Assembly (NCBI GenBank): GCA_947489665.1
Contig: CANLEH010000002.1
Coordinates: 124,001 to 188,000, forward strand
Source: an uncultured Roseicyclus sp.
GTDB lineage: Bacteria > Pseudomonadota > Alphaproteobacteria > Rhodobacterales > Rhodobacteraceae
Direction: 5' to 3'
Length of the DNA stretch: 64,000 nt
Part shown: one piece after another, positions 20,170-30,056 of the stretch
How the letters are laid out: each line of letters starts with the position of its first letter
Numbering within the stretch: position 1 is the stretch's first letter
Notes under the pieces: model-generated
The model's database searches: none
Told to the model about the DNA's origin: nothing
The model's input: only the letters and a program-made list of their open reading frames with translations
Position numbers and translations under genes: made by a program

Positions 20170-21291
20170 TCAGAAGGAGTAGCCGACGCGGAAGCCGACG
20201 CCGATGGCCGAGTTATCCGAGAATGTCGATGTCGCGCCACCACCAAGCTGAGTGTCCGCATTGCCGATCCACGAATACTGGATGCCGCCTGCCAGACTGA
20301 TCTGACCCATCGTGTATTCGCCGCCAAGGCCAAGTGAAAACACGCCATCGGTCGGGCCGAGATTGCCAGAGAAACCGCCACGCTCTGTCTCGTAGCCGAC
20401 GGTGCCTGAAACAGACAGCTCGTCACTGATGCGACGGCCCACGCCAAGACCGAACGTGAAGACGTCATCGTCATAGTCGACGAGGTTGCCCGACGGCGTC
20501 GGATAAGTGTTCGGTGTGATGGCGAACCCGCCATAGTCCGTCCAACGAATGGAGCCAAACAGGAGCGTGTCTTCGGCGATGCCCGATTGCGCTTCCAAGT
20601 GAAGTTGCTGCGGCATGTTCACTTCGAAGGAGGTCGCAGGCGCAGCGGCGGCCAAGGTCGCTTCGGGTGTGCCGGCGGCGCCGGGCGTTTCATTGCCTTC
20701 AAGCGTAAGGTCGATGCCGCTGTAGTACGTCAACGCAACGCGCAGTGCGATTTCGGGCATCTCATAGGCTGCACCGACCATGTAGCCGAGCGCAAAATCG
20801 CTTTCCGAGTCCAGATAGTAGGTGAATGCCGGGCCCGCGCTTACATAAGCGTCTCCGGTTGCGCGCAACGCACGCAAACCGCCGTAGACCGAAACGTTTT
20901 CATTCACTTGGTAGCGCAAGATCGCAGACAATTGCTGCGATGTAATCTCAGCGGTCGAACCAGCAAACGGGTACCCTGTTCCGGCGGGGTAATCGACGGA
21001 AGCGCCATAGGGCTGGTCAAAGATCAATGCAATCGACAGCTCATCAGTCAGATCCTGACGGTACCGGACGGCAACCGAACTGAACGATGCACCGATATCG
21101 CCGGAAGCAAGCGGGGCGCCATTTACGCTGCCGGTGATTTCCGGATCGGCATAGCTGTAGCCAAGCTCGACGTATGTGCCTTCTTCGAAGAGAATCGACG
21201 TGCTTGGAGCAGCGCGGTCGATGCCACCAGCGCTTGCGATGCTTGTCGATGCCAGCAGCGCTGCGGCTGCGGTGAGTGTATAGCGGGTCAT
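20170..21291 (-). CDS. outer-membrane transport protein, FadL/OMPP1 family
   Basis: A 373-residue beta-barrel protein with signal peptide (TRYTLTAAAALLASTSIASA) and a C-terminal aromatic residue (VGYSF), as required for outer-membrane insertion. It has YVELGYSYADPEITG, VNMPQQLHLEAQSGI and WTDYGGFAI, which match FadL-family strand patterns for import of hydrophobic compounds such as long-chain fatty acids. It is a little shorter than E. coli FadL. It is transcribed alone and ends at the terminator at 20118-20150. Confidence 0.82.
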   Translation of the reverse strand: MTRYTLTAAAALLASTSIASAGGIDRAAPSTSILFEEGTYVELGYSYADPEITGSVNGAPLASGDIGASFSSVAVRYRQDLTDELSIALIFDQPYGASVDYPAGTGYPFAGSTAEITSQQLSAILRYQVNENVSVYGGLRALRATGDAYVSAGPAFTYYLDSESDFALGYMVGAAYEMPEIALRVALTYYSGIDLTLEGNETPGAAGTPEATLAAAAPATSFEVNMPQQLHLEAQSGIAEDTLLFGSIRWTDYGGFAITPNTYPTPSGNLVDYDDDVFTFGLGVGRRISDELSVSGTVGYETERGGFSGNLGPTDGVFSLGLGGEYTMGQISLAGGIQYSWIGNADTQLGGGATSTFSDNSAIGVGFRVGYSF

Positions 21292-21429
21292 GAGTGCCTC
21301 CCCGACCTGAATGTCCCAAATGTCCTGCCCATACTAAAGGCGGAAAAGGGCCGTTTCGGTCAAATATTCCGCAACGTCAGGACGGGGTGCAGGGCAAGGT
21401 AAGGCAATCCCTGTGTCACAAAAGCTACA

Positions 21430-22323
21430 CTATTGCGCGGATTGGCTGCGGCGATGCTCGGTCAGCACGTTGAGGTAATTGGCGCCAAAGATAATGGCCG
21501 CCCCCAAGACAACGGGCCATTCTAGCGGTTCGCCGTACAGGACAAAGGCCAAGGCGCCGATCACCGGCAGGCGCACAAAGTCGATGGGCATCACGACCGA
21601 AGCCGGTGCAAGGGCGATTGCATTGGTCAGGCTGAAATGCGCCACAAGGCCTGATATTGCCACCACAATCACCCAAGGCCAGGCCGCCGCATCGGGCAGG
21701 GCCATGGTGCCGTCATAGAGGCAAAAGGCCAGGCCCAGGACAAGTTGGATGGCGGTCAGCCAAAACAGGATGCACGTGATCGATTGATCCCGCGTCAGAC
21801 GCTTGGTGAAAATCGCCGTGATCGCGAAGGCAAGGGCGGCCAGAGCGGCGGCCCCCATACCCGGCGAAAGGGCGGCCGAGCCCGGCTGGATCACGATCAA
21901 GACCCCGATGAACCCGGCCAACCCGGCGCAGACCTTGATCCAGGTGAGCCGTTCCCCAAGGAAGATCGCGGCAAGCCCCATCACCCAAAGGGGCGAGGTG
22001 AATTCCAACGCAAAGACCTGGCTGAGCGGGATAACCCCGACGGCCCAAAACCACAGGTTTTGTCCAGTGAAATGAAAGATGTTGCGCAAGGTATGGTCAC
22101 GCAGCCGGTTGGCTTTGATCTGCCCAAGTGTGCCGCATATGCCAGCGATCGCCAAAACCAGGATCATGCCGATCAGGGAGCGATAGGTCATCAACTCGAA
22201 CGTGCTGAGGCTTGTCGAAAGCTCACGCCCGGCGATAGCCATGGATGAAAAGGCTATCACCGCCCCAACCATCCACAGCGCGGCGAGCGGCACGTTGGAG
22301 GGGGGCGCTTCAGGTGAAGTCAT
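21430..22323 (-). CDS. EamA-family transporter
   Basis: A 297-residue ten-span DMT-superfamily protein. AALWMVGAVIAFSSMAIAG is the first span and FHFTGQNLWFWAVGVIPL is the characteristic loop/span pair near the middle of the first half; AFVLYGEPLEWPVVLGA precedes the last spans. It is unrelated at close range to the other EamA gene at 19151-20056. It has a short charged tail (LTEHRRSQSAQ). Substrate unknown. Confidence 0.85.
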   Translation of the reverse strand: MTSPEAPPSNVPLAALWMVGAVIAFSSMAIAGRELSTSLSTFELMTYRSLIGMILVLAIAGICGTLGQIKANRLRDHTLRNIFHFTGQNLWFWAVGVIPLSQVFALEFTSPLWVMGLAAIFLGERLTWIKVCAGLAGFIGVLIVIQPGSAALSPGMGAAALAALAFAITAIFTKRLTRDQSITCILFWLTAIQLVLGLAFCLYDGTMALPDAAAWPWVIVVAISGLVAHFSLTNAIALAPASVVMPIDFVRLPVIGALAFVLYGEPLEWPVVLGAAIIFGANYLNVLTEHRRSQSAQ

Positions 22324-22385
22324 GGTGCGAGGCCTTGGACATGCACCACGCCATAGGCGGGGAATTCAGGGGCCGCAAACAAAAA

Positions 22386-22406
22386 GGCCGCCCCACAAGG
22401 GCGGCC
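22386..22406 (-). terminator. terminator of the small beta-barrel gene
   Basis: The stem GGCCGCCC / GGGCGGCC (22386-22393 with 22399-22406) has a five-base loop and, read on the minus strand, is followed by TTTTT (22385-22381). It lies 28 bases after the stop of the 22434-23060 gene. Confidence 0.85.
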
Positions 22407-22433
22407 ATTGCTTGTTGGTTGGGCGCCTCTCGG

Positions 22434-23060
22434 TCAGAAGCGGAAGCCTGCGCGCAGCGTGGCTGTGTTCAAGACCGCATCATAGTCGAACCCGCCATTG
22501 GACCCTTCGACCTGGCGGCCCGTGACATCGGCGCCCAGAAACAGGCTTTCGTTGATGTTGTATTCAACACCAACGCCGTAGTTGAAGCCGGTCATGTCAA
22601 ACGACGCTGCGCCCATTGCGCTTGCCGTGGACCAGCCTGCCGCGCCGTAGATCATCAAGGCGTCGGATGAGGCGAGGCCCACACGGCCGCGGATATCAAG
22701 AACCGAGTCGATCTCGAAAGCGCCGCTGGCGTCCGCGAGGTTCACATGCAGGTAGCGCACTTCGCCGCCAAACACGGTGGAGCCGTTCTGGATGTTGTAC
22801 CCGGCAAAGGCGCCATAGGCTTCGCCGTCGAATGTCAGTGTGCGCGACACGACGTTCGCGCCGACAACGGCTGTCGTTTCATCGACATAGCCGTCGCCGA
22901 AACCGAATTCGACCCCGCCATAAAAGCAATCAAAGGCGAGAGCGCAGGCTTCGGGCTCCACGTAAACCGGCGGCGGTGGGGGCGGGACCTCGACGGGACC
23001 AGCAAAGGCGGCGGTAGAGGAAGCCACGAAAATGGCTGTCATTGTTGCTAGACGTTTCAT
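22434..23060 (-). CDS. outer-membrane beta-barrel protein, opacity/OmpA-barrel-like
   Basis: A 208-residue protein with signal peptide (KRLATMTAIFVASSTAAFAG), a proline-rich segment just after it (VEVPPPPPPVYVEP), two cysteines close together (EACALAFDCFYGG) and then an eight-strand barrel pattern ending in AGFRF. Family members are small structural or adhesion proteins of the outer membrane. A single-gene unit with its own terminator. The upstream 196 bases to mazG contain its promoter; no distinct motif is clear there. Confidence 0.78.
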   Translation of the reverse strand: MKRLATMTAIFVASSTAAFAGPVEVPPPPPPVYVEPEACALAFDCFYGGVEFGFGDGYVDETTAVVGANVVSRTLTFDGEAYGAFAGYNIQNGSTVFGGEVRYLHVNLADASGAFEIDSVLDIRGRVGLASSDALMIYGAAGWSTASAMGAASFDMTGFNYGVGVEYNINESLFLGADVTGRQVEGSNGGFDYDAVLNTATLRAGFRF

Positions 23061-23256
23061 AGGGCAACCCGTGGAATAACTTTGTGAGTAGTGTCAGCAG
23101 ATATGATGAATATCGCATGAAGGCCGTCGGGGTGCCAGACCTGTCGCGCAATCGCGTTAAGCCTGTTGCCAATAAAACAACGCCATTATGGCTTAAAAGG
23201 CGATCATATCTTCTGGACCTTCGCTGCAAGATCCATCGGAGCGGGGCGGACCGTTG

Positions 23257-24054
23257 TCAGAGGCCTGCGCGTTTCGCATCATCCCAAAGCCCGTCCATCT
23301 CCTCTAGTGAACTGCTCTTGGGACTTGAAGAACGCGCCTTAAGCTGTTGTTCGATATACTGAAACCGGCGCACGAACTTTGCATTTGCCTGTCGCAGAGC
23401 GGTCTCCGGATCGACCTTCAAGTGCCGGGCGAGGTTCGCCATCACAAACAGCAAATCACCCATCTCTTCCGCGATCTTGTCTTGCGGCAATGTTTCACGG
23501 GCCTCGGTCAATTCACGCGCTTCTTCACTGATCTTGTCGAGAACCTGCTCAACCTCCGGCCAATCGAACCCAACGCGGGCGGCACGTTTCTGAAGCTTTT
23601 CCGCCCGCATCAGGGCGGGCAGACCAAGGGCCACATCATCCAACACCCCGCCGCGCTGTTTTGCAGCGCGCTCTGCGGCTTTGACGCTTTCCCAATCCGC
23701 GACTTGCTGATCCGCAGACTTTTGATTGCTCTCATCGCCGAAAACATGGGGATGGCGCGCAATCATCTTGTCGCCGATTGAACGCGCCACATCGTCAAGG
23801 TCAAACAGACCCGCATCCTCAGCCATTTGCGCATGAAACACGGACTGAAACAGCAGATCGCCCAACTCGCCCTTCAACTCCTCCATATCGCCGCGCTCAA
23901 TGGCGTCCGCGACCTCGTAGGCCTCTTCAATGGTGTAGGGGGCGATGGTGGCGAAAGTCTGCTCCACGTCCCATGGGCAGCCATTTTGCGGGTCCCGCAG
24001 CCGCGCCATGATGGCGCGGAGGCGAGGCAATGGATCGGTCGGAAGGTCTGTCAT
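23257..24054 (-). CDS. mazG: nucleoside triphosphate pyrophosphohydrolase MazG
   Basis: A 265-residue protein with two MazG domains. The first has NGCPWDVEQTF, TIEEAYEVADAIE and ELKGELGDLLFQSVFHA (metal-binding Glu/Asp set); the second has LDKISEEARELTEAR and KIAEEMGDLLFVMANLARHL. It hydrolyses NTPs to NMPs and pyrophosphate, cleaning abnormal nucleotides and lowering (p)ppGpp in other bacteria. The ATG at 24054 (MTDLPTDPLPRLR) is chosen over the open frame starting at 24186, which would overlap the promoter of the divergent amidohydrolase gene. Confidence 0.92.
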   Translation of the reverse strand: MTDLPTDPLPRLRAIMARLRDPQNGCPWDVEQTFATIAPYTIEEAYEVADAIERGDMEELKGELGDLLFQSVFHAQMAEDAGLFDLDDVARSIGDKMIARHPHVFGDESNQKSADQQVADWESVKAAERAAKQRGGVLDDVALGLPALMRAEKLQKRAARVGFDWPEVEQVLDKISEEARELTEARETLPQDKIAEEMGDLLFVMANLARHLKVDPETALRQANAKFVRRFQYIEQQLKARSSSPKSSSLEEMDGLWDDAKRAGL

Positions 24055-24145
24055 GCCCCGGTCATGCGGTAAGCTCCGGGTCAGGGCAAGGGTGTTGCGA
24101 TGGCGGGATGGCTCTGCCACGGTCTTGGCAGGAGGATTTTCGTCC

Positions 24146-25306
24146 ATGCCCATCATCAACTCTATCGCTGCCTTGGCCGACGACATGACCGCCTGGCGCA
24201 GGCACCTTCACGCGCACCCGGAATTGGAGTTTGATTGCCACGAAACGGCCGCGTTCGTGGAAGAGCGGCTGAGGGAGTTCGGCATCACGGATATCCATAC
24301 CGGCATCGCAAAGACCGGCCTTGTAGCCATCATCGACAGCGGCCGGCCCGGCCCCACGATTGGCCTGCGCGCTGATATGGATGCGCTTCCGATGGACGAG
24401 ATCACGGGGGCCGATCATGCCTCGACCGTCAAAGGCAAGATGCATGCCTGTGGCCATGACGGCCACACCACCATGCTGTTGGGGGCAGCGAAGTATCTGG
24501 CAGAGACCAAAAACTTCTCAGGCCGCGTCGCGTTGATCTTCCAACCCGCCGAAGAGGATGGCGGCGGTGGCGAAGTGATGGTGCAAGAAGGGGCGATGGA
24601 CCGGTTCGGGATCGAGCGGGTGTTCGCAATCCACAATGTGCCCGGCGCCCCTTTGGGTCAGTTCTTTACCCGGCCGGGCCCGATCATGGCGGCTGTCGAT
24701 ACCGTGTACCTGAACATCAAGGGCAAAGGGGGGCACGGCGCCTATCCTCAGGATTGCATTGATCCGATCCCGCCCGCGCTTGCCATGGCGCAAGCCTTTC
24801 AAACCATCGTGTCGCGCAATCACACGCCGTCCGAGGATCTGGTGATCTCGGTCACGCAGATCCATTCCGGATCGGCCAGCAATATCATCCCGGAAGAGGC
24901 GTTCCTGAACGCGACGGTGCGCACGTTCAACCCAGAGGTGCAGGACATGGTCGAACGCCGCATGGGCGAGATTGTGGCAGGCACTGCTGCGGCCTTCGGC
25001 GTCGAGGCCGAGCTGATCTATGAGCGCGGCTATCCCGCCACGGTCAACGACACCTCGCAAACCGAGTTCGCCGCCGACGTCGCACGCGATGTGGTGGGGG
25101 CCGCGCACGTGGTCGCCGATGCCGGGGCGGAAATGGGGGCGGAGGATTTCGCCTATATGCTGCAAGCCCGTCCCGGGGCCTACCTGTTCCTGGGCGCAGG
25201 CGAGGGGGCGGGGCTGCACCACCCCGCCTTCGACTTTAACGACGAAATTGCGCCAATTGGCGCAACCTATTTCGCTCGGCTGGTGGAGACTGCGCAGCCG
25301 GCCTAG
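24146..25306 (+). CDS. M20 amidohydrolase (hippurate/N-acyl amino acid hydrolase-like)
   Basis: A 386-residue metal-dependent hydrolase with a GGAGGA ribosome site before the ATG at 24146. Metal and catalytic residues are visible: MHACGHDGHTTMLLGAA, FQPAEEDGGGGEVMV with the catalytic Glu pair, the dimerisation-domain segment GKGGHGAYPQDCIDP, and AEMGAEDFAYML. It cleaves N-acylated amino acids or related amides in the cytoplasm. It is divergent from mazG. Confidence 0.9.
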   Translation: MPIINSIAALADDMTAWRRHLHAHPELEFDCHETAAFVEERLREFGITDIHTGIAKTGLVAIIDSGRPGPTIGLRADMDALPMDEITGADHASTVKGKMHACGHDGHTTMLLGAAKYLAETKNFSGRVALIFQPAEEDGGGGEVMVQEGAMDRFGIERVFAIHNVPGAPLGQFFTRPGPIMAAVDTVYLNIKGKGGHGAYPQDCIDPIPPALAMAQAFQTIVSRNHTPSEDLVISVTQIHSGSASNIIPEEAFLNATVRTFNPEVQDMVERRMGEIVAGTAAAFGVEAELIYERGYPATVNDTSQTEFAADVARDVVGAAHVVADAGAEMGAEDFAYMLQARPGAYLFLGAGEGAGLHHPAFDFNDEIAPIGATYFARLVETAQPA

Positions 25307-25316
25307 ACCCTCTGGA

Positions 25317-26510
25317 TCAGGCCGCGTCGATCATGCTGCGACGCGGGTTGCGGGCGTGTCTTTCAACAAGGCGGCGCAATCTGTGACCCTTCGGAAGCTC
25401 TCGTGCAGGGCGCGTCGCCGGCAGATCGGGGAATAGCGCCTGGATCTCGGCCATGGCCTCTTCCCCAAGGCTTTGACGGGCCATTTCACCAAGCAACAGG
25501 CTTTCGCTGGCACAGCCTTCCGCAAAAACGATTTCATGTTGATCGAACAGCATGTGGAAATAGGTCAGCGGCGCCATTCCAAGGCGTGAGACACCGGGCA
25601 GGGGCAGCAACTTGATGGCAGGAACCAGGACGCCTTCTGGCCCGAACATGCGCGCGGCAATCCGTGACTGCACGAAGATCCGGTGCTGTGGCGACACGTC
25701 AAGATCACGTGCAGGAACACCGGGGCCCAAGGCATTTTTGTGAATTCGGACCGGGCAAAGGTCCGGCGTGGCCTCAAGCGCTGCACGGCTTTGCGGGCTG
25801 CGCCCCAGCCACCGCAGCGGTTGGAGACCGTTTTCCCGCGTCACGATCAGGTCGCCCGTGCTGAGCGTCTCGATGGGACGCTCGCCCGTCTTCGTCAGAA
25901 TAAGCGTGCCTGCGACAAAGCAGACCGGTCCGGGCGTGTTCGGATTGGGGGTGCCTTCCACCAGATCACCGTTAGCGTCACGCAGTATGGCGGTGGCATT
26001 CGGCGCATCTGACGTCGTGCTTTCCGACCCCACAAGAGTGGAGCCGGGAAAACCCGTCGGCAACGCCAGATTGCCGGGATGGTTTGGGCCATATTCCAGC
26101 GCGATGTATTCGCCAGTGACTTCATTGACGAGGTAGAGCGTGTCGAACCGCGTGCCTTCCCCATCTTCAAGCAAACCTTGATTGGAGTTGTTGTCGGGAA
26201 GGCCAGCATCATAGAAGCCCGCCGGCGGCGGGTCGTCATCATGTTGACCAATAACCGTCGCGGTCCCACTGCCTCCGATTATGGGCGTTGGATCTTCGGG
26301 TGGAATGTCGCCCCAATCAAACAACTCGCCGCGCTGTGCACTCCAAAGGGAATAGTTGCTCAGATCAAGCGGCGTGCCATTGGCATTTTGGATCTCGACA
26401 TATTCGTCGGCCTTGTTCGATCCCCCATCCCCGTCGGTGTCAAAAGCATTGCCACCGGCATTGTCTGCCAGGATTTCGCTGAAAAAGAGGCCGTCAAGAA
26501 AAGCTACCAT
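25317..26510 (-). CDS. lamin-tail domain and Hint domain exoprotein
   Basis: A 397-residue protein with two parts. Residues about 5-170 have FFSEILADNAGG, ADEYVEIQNANGTPLDLSNY and a beta-sandwich pattern like lamin-tail domains of bacterial secreted proteins. Residues about 195-345 form a Hint domain: CFVAGTLILTKTGERPIETL starts it (Cys nucleophile) and VRIHKNALGPGVPARDLDVS then PQHRIFVQ follow. The last 50 residues are basic. There is no Sec signal, as in related type I secretion substrates. Hint domains can self-cleave; cleavage would fall before the Cys near residue 197. Low-GC leader upstream (26511-26589). Confidence 0.82.
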   Translation of the reverse strand: MVAFLDGLFFSEILADNAGGNAFDTDGDGGSNKADEYVEIQNANGTPLDLSNYSLWSAQRGELFDWGDIPPEDPTPIIGGSGTATVIGQHDDDPPPAGFYDAGLPDNNSNQGLLEDGEGTRFDTLYLVNEVTGEYIALEYGPNHPGNLALPTGFPGSTLVGSESTTSDAPNATAILRDANGDLVEGTPNPNTPGPVCFVAGTLILTKTGERPIETLSTGDLIVTRENGLQPLRWLGRSPQSRAALEATPDLCPVRIHKNALGPGVPARDLDVSPQHRIFVQSRIAARMFGPEGVLVPAIKLLPLPGVSRLGMAPLTYFHMLFDQHEIVFAEGCASESLLLGEMARQSLGEEAMAEIQALFPDLPATRPARELPKGHRLRRLVERHARNPRRSMIDAA

Positions 26511-26589
26511 GAGAGGCAGTTAGTCAGAGAATTTGACTAAAATCGTGATGAAATTCGTCAAAACTCGGGCGCTGCGGAAAAGCGCTTGT

Positions 26590-27096
26590 TTAGTGGGCCT
26601 CGGCGCGCAGGTATTTGCGCATGCCGTACAGCAGCGGATCGCCGTCCGGTGACACGCGCACCGCCTCAACCGCACCGATGCAAATGTGGTGCGTGCCATG
26701 GCGTTCGGCAGAGATCAGTTTGCAATCGAAGCTGACAAGCGCCTCACTCAACGTCGGCGCGCCTGTCGCCAGGGTCTCAACCGCCACCGCGTTGAACTTG
26801 TCGCCACCAGGGGCCGGTCTGCGGGACGAGAAGACATCCGAGATCTCGGTCTGCCCGATGCGCAGGACGTTGATACAGAAACAGCCGTTTTCCAGCACCA
26901 GGGGCAGGGCGGACGACGATGCATTCAGGCAGGTCAGCATCGTGGGCGCCTCGCCATCGGCTGAGATCGAGGTCATCGCGGACACGGTCACGCCACCGCG
27001 CCCGGCCGGTCCGTCGGTCGTGACAACGGAAACGGACGCGGCCGCGCGGCTCATCCCTTCCAGGAAGAGTGCCTTCAAATCATCCGAGCTGCCCAT
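26590..27096 (-). CDS. flavin reductase family protein
   Basis: A 168-residue FMN-binding split-barrel protein. MSRAAASVSVVTTDGPAGRG, GVTVSAMTSISADG and MLTCLNASSSALPLVLENG are the typical FMN-site blocks of the HpaC-type reductases that give reduced flavin to two-component monooxygenases. The ATG at 27096 has AAGGAGACGCGG before it and is preferred over the longer open frame to 27306, whose added residues are low-complexity. No monooxygenase partner is adjacent. It is divergent from the agmatinase gene. Confidence 0.86.
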   Translation of the reverse strand: MGSSDDLKALFLEGMSRAAASVSVVTTDGPAGRGGVTVSAMTSISADGEAPTMLTCLNASSSALPLVLENGCFCINVLRIGQTEISDVFSSRRPAPGGDKFNAVAVETLATGAPTLSEALVSFDCKLISAERHGTHHICIGAVEAVRVSPDGDPLLYGMRKYLRAEAH

Positions 27097-27226
27097 ATCC
27101 GCGTCTCCTTTCGCGCGCGCAAACCATCGCTCAGCGCTCTTTGAGGCACAAGATGGATCAATTCGCGCTTTCGTCTCGTGAAATCTGCGGTGTAGCAAGG
27201 GGGGCGGCGGTGGAAAGGCAAAACAC

Positions 27227-28189
27227 ATGGCATTGGAAGACGCAAAGAACGAAGTCGATGGGGCCTTCACCCGGCACGATCTGAAGGGGGCGGCGTTCGA
27301 GAACACGTTTTCAGGCGCAGTGTCGTTCTTGCGGCGGCGCTACACCAAGGATCTGGCGGGCGTAGATGTCGCTGTCACCGGGATCCCGTTCGATCAGGCC
27401 GTCACGAACCGCCCCGGCACGCGTCTAGGCCCGCGCGCGATCCGCGAGGCGTCCGCCCTGCAACCCTATGATCCGCCTTATGGCTGGGAGGGCTATGCAC
27501 CGTTGGAGGCACTCGCCATCGCCGACTACGGCGATATGGCCTTCGACTACGCCCATACCGCCGACGTACCAGCGCGGATCGAGGCGCATATCGGAGGCAT
27601 CCTTGGGGCAGGGGCCGCGGCCATCACCCTTGGGGGCGATCATTCCATCACCCTTCCGATCCTGCGCGCCCATGCGGCGGTGCACGGCCCACTGGCCCTG
27701 ATCCAGGTCGATGCCCATACCGACACATGGCCCGATGATGACCCGGCGCGAATTGATCACGGCACCTTCTGCTACACCGCCGTGAAGGAAGGTCTGATCG
27801 ATGTGGCGCGGTCCTCGCACATCGGTATCCGCACGGTGGTGGAGGACAATCTTGGCATTCACATCCATGATGCGCGGGAGCTGCACGAAGCAGGCGCCGC
27901 CCAGGTCGCGGCAGCCGTCAAGGCGCGCGCCGGGAACGCCCCCGTCTACTTGAGTTTCGATATCGACGGGCTGGACCCTGCCTTTGCGCCCGGAACGGGC
28001 ACGCCGGTCTGGGGCGGGCTGAGCAGCGGGCAGGCCGCGATTCTCTTGCGAGAGTTGGCGGGCATCACCCTTGTGGGCGGTGACGTTGTCGAAGTCTCGC
28101 CGCCTTTTGATACCGCTGGTATCACTGCGGTGGCGGGCGCCCATGTGGCAATGGAACTTCTGTGCCTATGGGGCTGGACCCGGCGGTAG
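27227..28189 (+). CDS. speB: agmatinase
   Basis: A 320-residue ureohydrolase that cleaves agmatine to putrescine and urea. The binuclear Mn ligands are all present: GGDHSITLP, VDAHTDTW, SFDIDGLDPAFAPGTGTP, and GGDVVEVSPPFD. The length and the N-terminal SFLRRRYTKDL segment match alphaproteobacterial agmatinases; guanidinobutyrase activity cannot be excluded from sequence. The gene is separated by 51 bases from the acyltransferase downstream. Confidence 0.91.
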   Translation: MALEDAKNEVDGAFTRHDLKGAAFENTFSGAVSFLRRRYTKDLAGVDVAVTGIPFDQAVTNRPGTRLGPRAIREASALQPYDPPYGWEGYAPLEALAIADYGDMAFDYAHTADVPARIEAHIGGILGAGAAAITLGGDHSITLPILRAHAAVHGPLALIQVDAHTDTWPDDDPARIDHGTFCYTAVKEGLIDVARSSHIGIRTVVEDNLGIHIHDARELHEAGAAQVAAAVKARAGNAPVYLSFDIDGLDPAFAPGTGTPVWGGLSSGQAAILLRELAGITLVGGDVVEVSPPFDTAGITAVAGAHVAMELLCLWGWTRR

Positions 28190-28240
28190 AGCGGGTAGAC
28201 CGGGCCGCGCCCTTGGCCTATCCATGGGGCAGCACGCAAA

Positions 28241-29200
28241 ATGAGGCCTCCTGAGCAGATGCCCAACCGTCGCCGACCCGATCGTGAGAGCCGCGCAGTA
28301 GCGCGCGAGATTTCCTATGCAAACTCCGCCGAGACAAAAGGCGGACGCGCGATGATCCGTGTGATGGAGAATACGACAGGCCGCATGCGCCTGATCAAAC
28401 AGGCCGATGGGTACGACGAAGAGGTGCGCAAGGGGCGCGATTTCTGGGAAGTCATGGTCGAACGCTACGGGTTGGAGTTGAACGTCATCGGCGGCGCTTT
28501 GTCCAATATCCCGGCTGAAGGGCCCGTGGTGCTGATTGCCAACCACCCCTACGGCATTCTGGACGGGCTCATGATGGGCCATATCCTCAGCCAGGCGCGC
28601 GGCGATTTTCGCATTCTCGCCCACCAGGTGTTTCGCAAAGCCGAAGACCTCAACCGCGTCATTCTCCCGGTCAGTTTCGAGGAAACCAAGGAAGCATTGG
28701 CGCAGAACCTCCGCACCCGGAAAGAGGCGCTTGGCTATCTGTCCGATGGCGGCGCAATCGGGGTTTTCCCGGGCGGCACCGTCAGCACCGCCGCAAAACC
28801 GTTCGGGCGCCCGATGGACCCGGTCTGGCGCAGCTTCACGGCGCGGATGATCGCAAAGTCCGATGCGACAGTCGTGCCGGTCTTCTTCGACGGCCATAAC
28901 AGCCGCCTGTTCCAATTGATGAGCCACCTGCACTACACGCTGCGGATGGGCCTGTTGATCAAGGAATTCAAGAAACGGGTGAACAAACCCGTCGATGTCG
29001 TGATCGGGGATCCAATCTCACGCGAGGCGCTGAACGATATGGCGGGCGACGCAAAGACGTTGATGGACCACTTGCGGAAAACCACCTACGCCTTGTCTCC
29101 CCGCCCGTTGGACCCGACCGCACGGGGATTCGAATTTGAAGACAGACATCGCGGCCCGGATGAGAAGCCGACGCGCAAAAGACTGAAGGATCGTTACTGA
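28241..29200 (+). CDS. lysophospholipid acyltransferase (PlsC-like)
   Basis: A 319-residue acyltransferase with the catalytic NHxxxxD motif in [15 protein letters not shown] and the glycerol-phosphate site in [14 protein letters not shown]. Such enzymes acylate lysophosphatidic acid or ornithine lipids at the inner membrane. The first 40 residues are basic and unordered; an ATG at 28259 is an equally good start. Its stop codon shares one base with the murI start. Confidence 0.85.
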   Translation: MRPPEQMPNRRRPDRESRAVAREISYANSAETKGGRAMIRVMENTTGRMRLIKQADGYDEEVRKGRDFWEVMVERYGLELNVIGGALSNIPAEGPVVLIANHPYGILDGLMMGHILSQARGDFRILAHQVFRKAEDLNRVILPVSFEETKEALAQNLRTRKEALGYLSDGGAIGVFPGGTVSTAAKPFGRPMDPVWRSFTARMIAKSDATVVPVFFDGHNSRLFQLMSHLHYTLRMGLLIKEFKKRVNKPVDVVIGDPISREALNDMAGDAKTLMDHLRKTTYALSPRPLDPTARGFEFEDRHRGPDEKPTRKRLKDRY

Positions 29201-30012
29201 TGGCAGTGGGTATTTTCGACTCGGGTCTGGGCGGTCTGACGGTTCTGGATGCGGTGCAAAAGCGTCTGCCGGACCTGCCGATCCTCTACTACGGGGACAA
29301 TGCCCATACGCCTTATGGAACGCGGGAGCCTGAGGATATCTACAACCTGACAACGGCGGGCGTCCAAGCGATGTTTGATCGGGGCTGTGATCTCGTGATC
29401 CTGGCCTGCAACACGGCTTCTGCGGCAGCGTTGCGGCGCATGCAGGAAGGCTGGGTGCCCGAAGGCAAGCGCGTGCTGGGTGTGTTCGTACCGTTGATCG
29501 AGGCTCTGACAGAGCGCAACTGGGGCGACAATTCCCCGCCGCGCGAAGTGGCCGTCAACGATGTGGCCTTGTTTGCCACCCCAGCGACCGTGTCCAGCCG
29601 CGCCTTCCAGCGCGAACTGGCCTTCCGTGCCATTGGTGTCGATGTGGAGGCGCAACCCTGCGGTGGTGTCGTCGATGCCATCGAAGAAGGCGACATGATC
29701 CTGGCAGAGGCGCTCGTGCGCTCCCACGTCGACGCATTGAAGCGGCGGATGCCCAATCCACAGGCCGCAATCCTGGGATGCACGCATTACCCGCTTGTCG
29801 AGGAGGTTTTCCGAGCCGCCCTGGGCGACGGCGTGGCCGTCTATTCCCAACCCTCGTTGGTCGCAGAGTCTTTGGCCGACTACCTTGACCGCCGCCCTGA
29901 AATGTTGGGGCAGGGGGAGGCCGCGTTCCTGACCACCGGCGATCCAAAATCGGTCGAGGCAAAGGCCACGCTGTTCCTTCGGCGGAAAATCACCTTTGAA
30001 GGTGTTGGGTGA
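29200..30012 (+). CDS. murI: glutamate racemase
   Basis: A 270-residue enzyme making D-glutamate for peptidoglycan. The N-terminus [18 protein letters not shown] is diagnostic; the two catalytic cysteines are Cys70 ([12 protein letters not shown]) and Cys194 ([13 protein letters not shown]), with DNAHTPYG between. It begins at the stop of the acyltransferase gene (TGATG), so the two are translated from the same message. Confidence 0.95.
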   Translation: MAVGIFDSGLGGLTVLDAVQKRLPDLPILYYGDNAHTPYGTREPEDIYNLTTAGVQAMFDRGCDLVILACNTASAAALRRMQEGWVPEGKRVLGVFVPLIEALTERNWGDNSPPREVAVNDVALFATPATVSSRAFQRELAFRAIGVDVEAQPCGGVVDAIEEGDMILAEALVRSHVDALKRRMPNPQAAILGCTHYPLVEEVFRAALGDGVAVYSQPSLVAESLADYLDRRPEMLGQGEAAFLTTGDPKSVEAKATLFLRRKITFEGVG

Positions 30013-30056
30013 CAGCACCTCTTGCGTAACGGGCCAATCGGCACCATCTTTGAACG

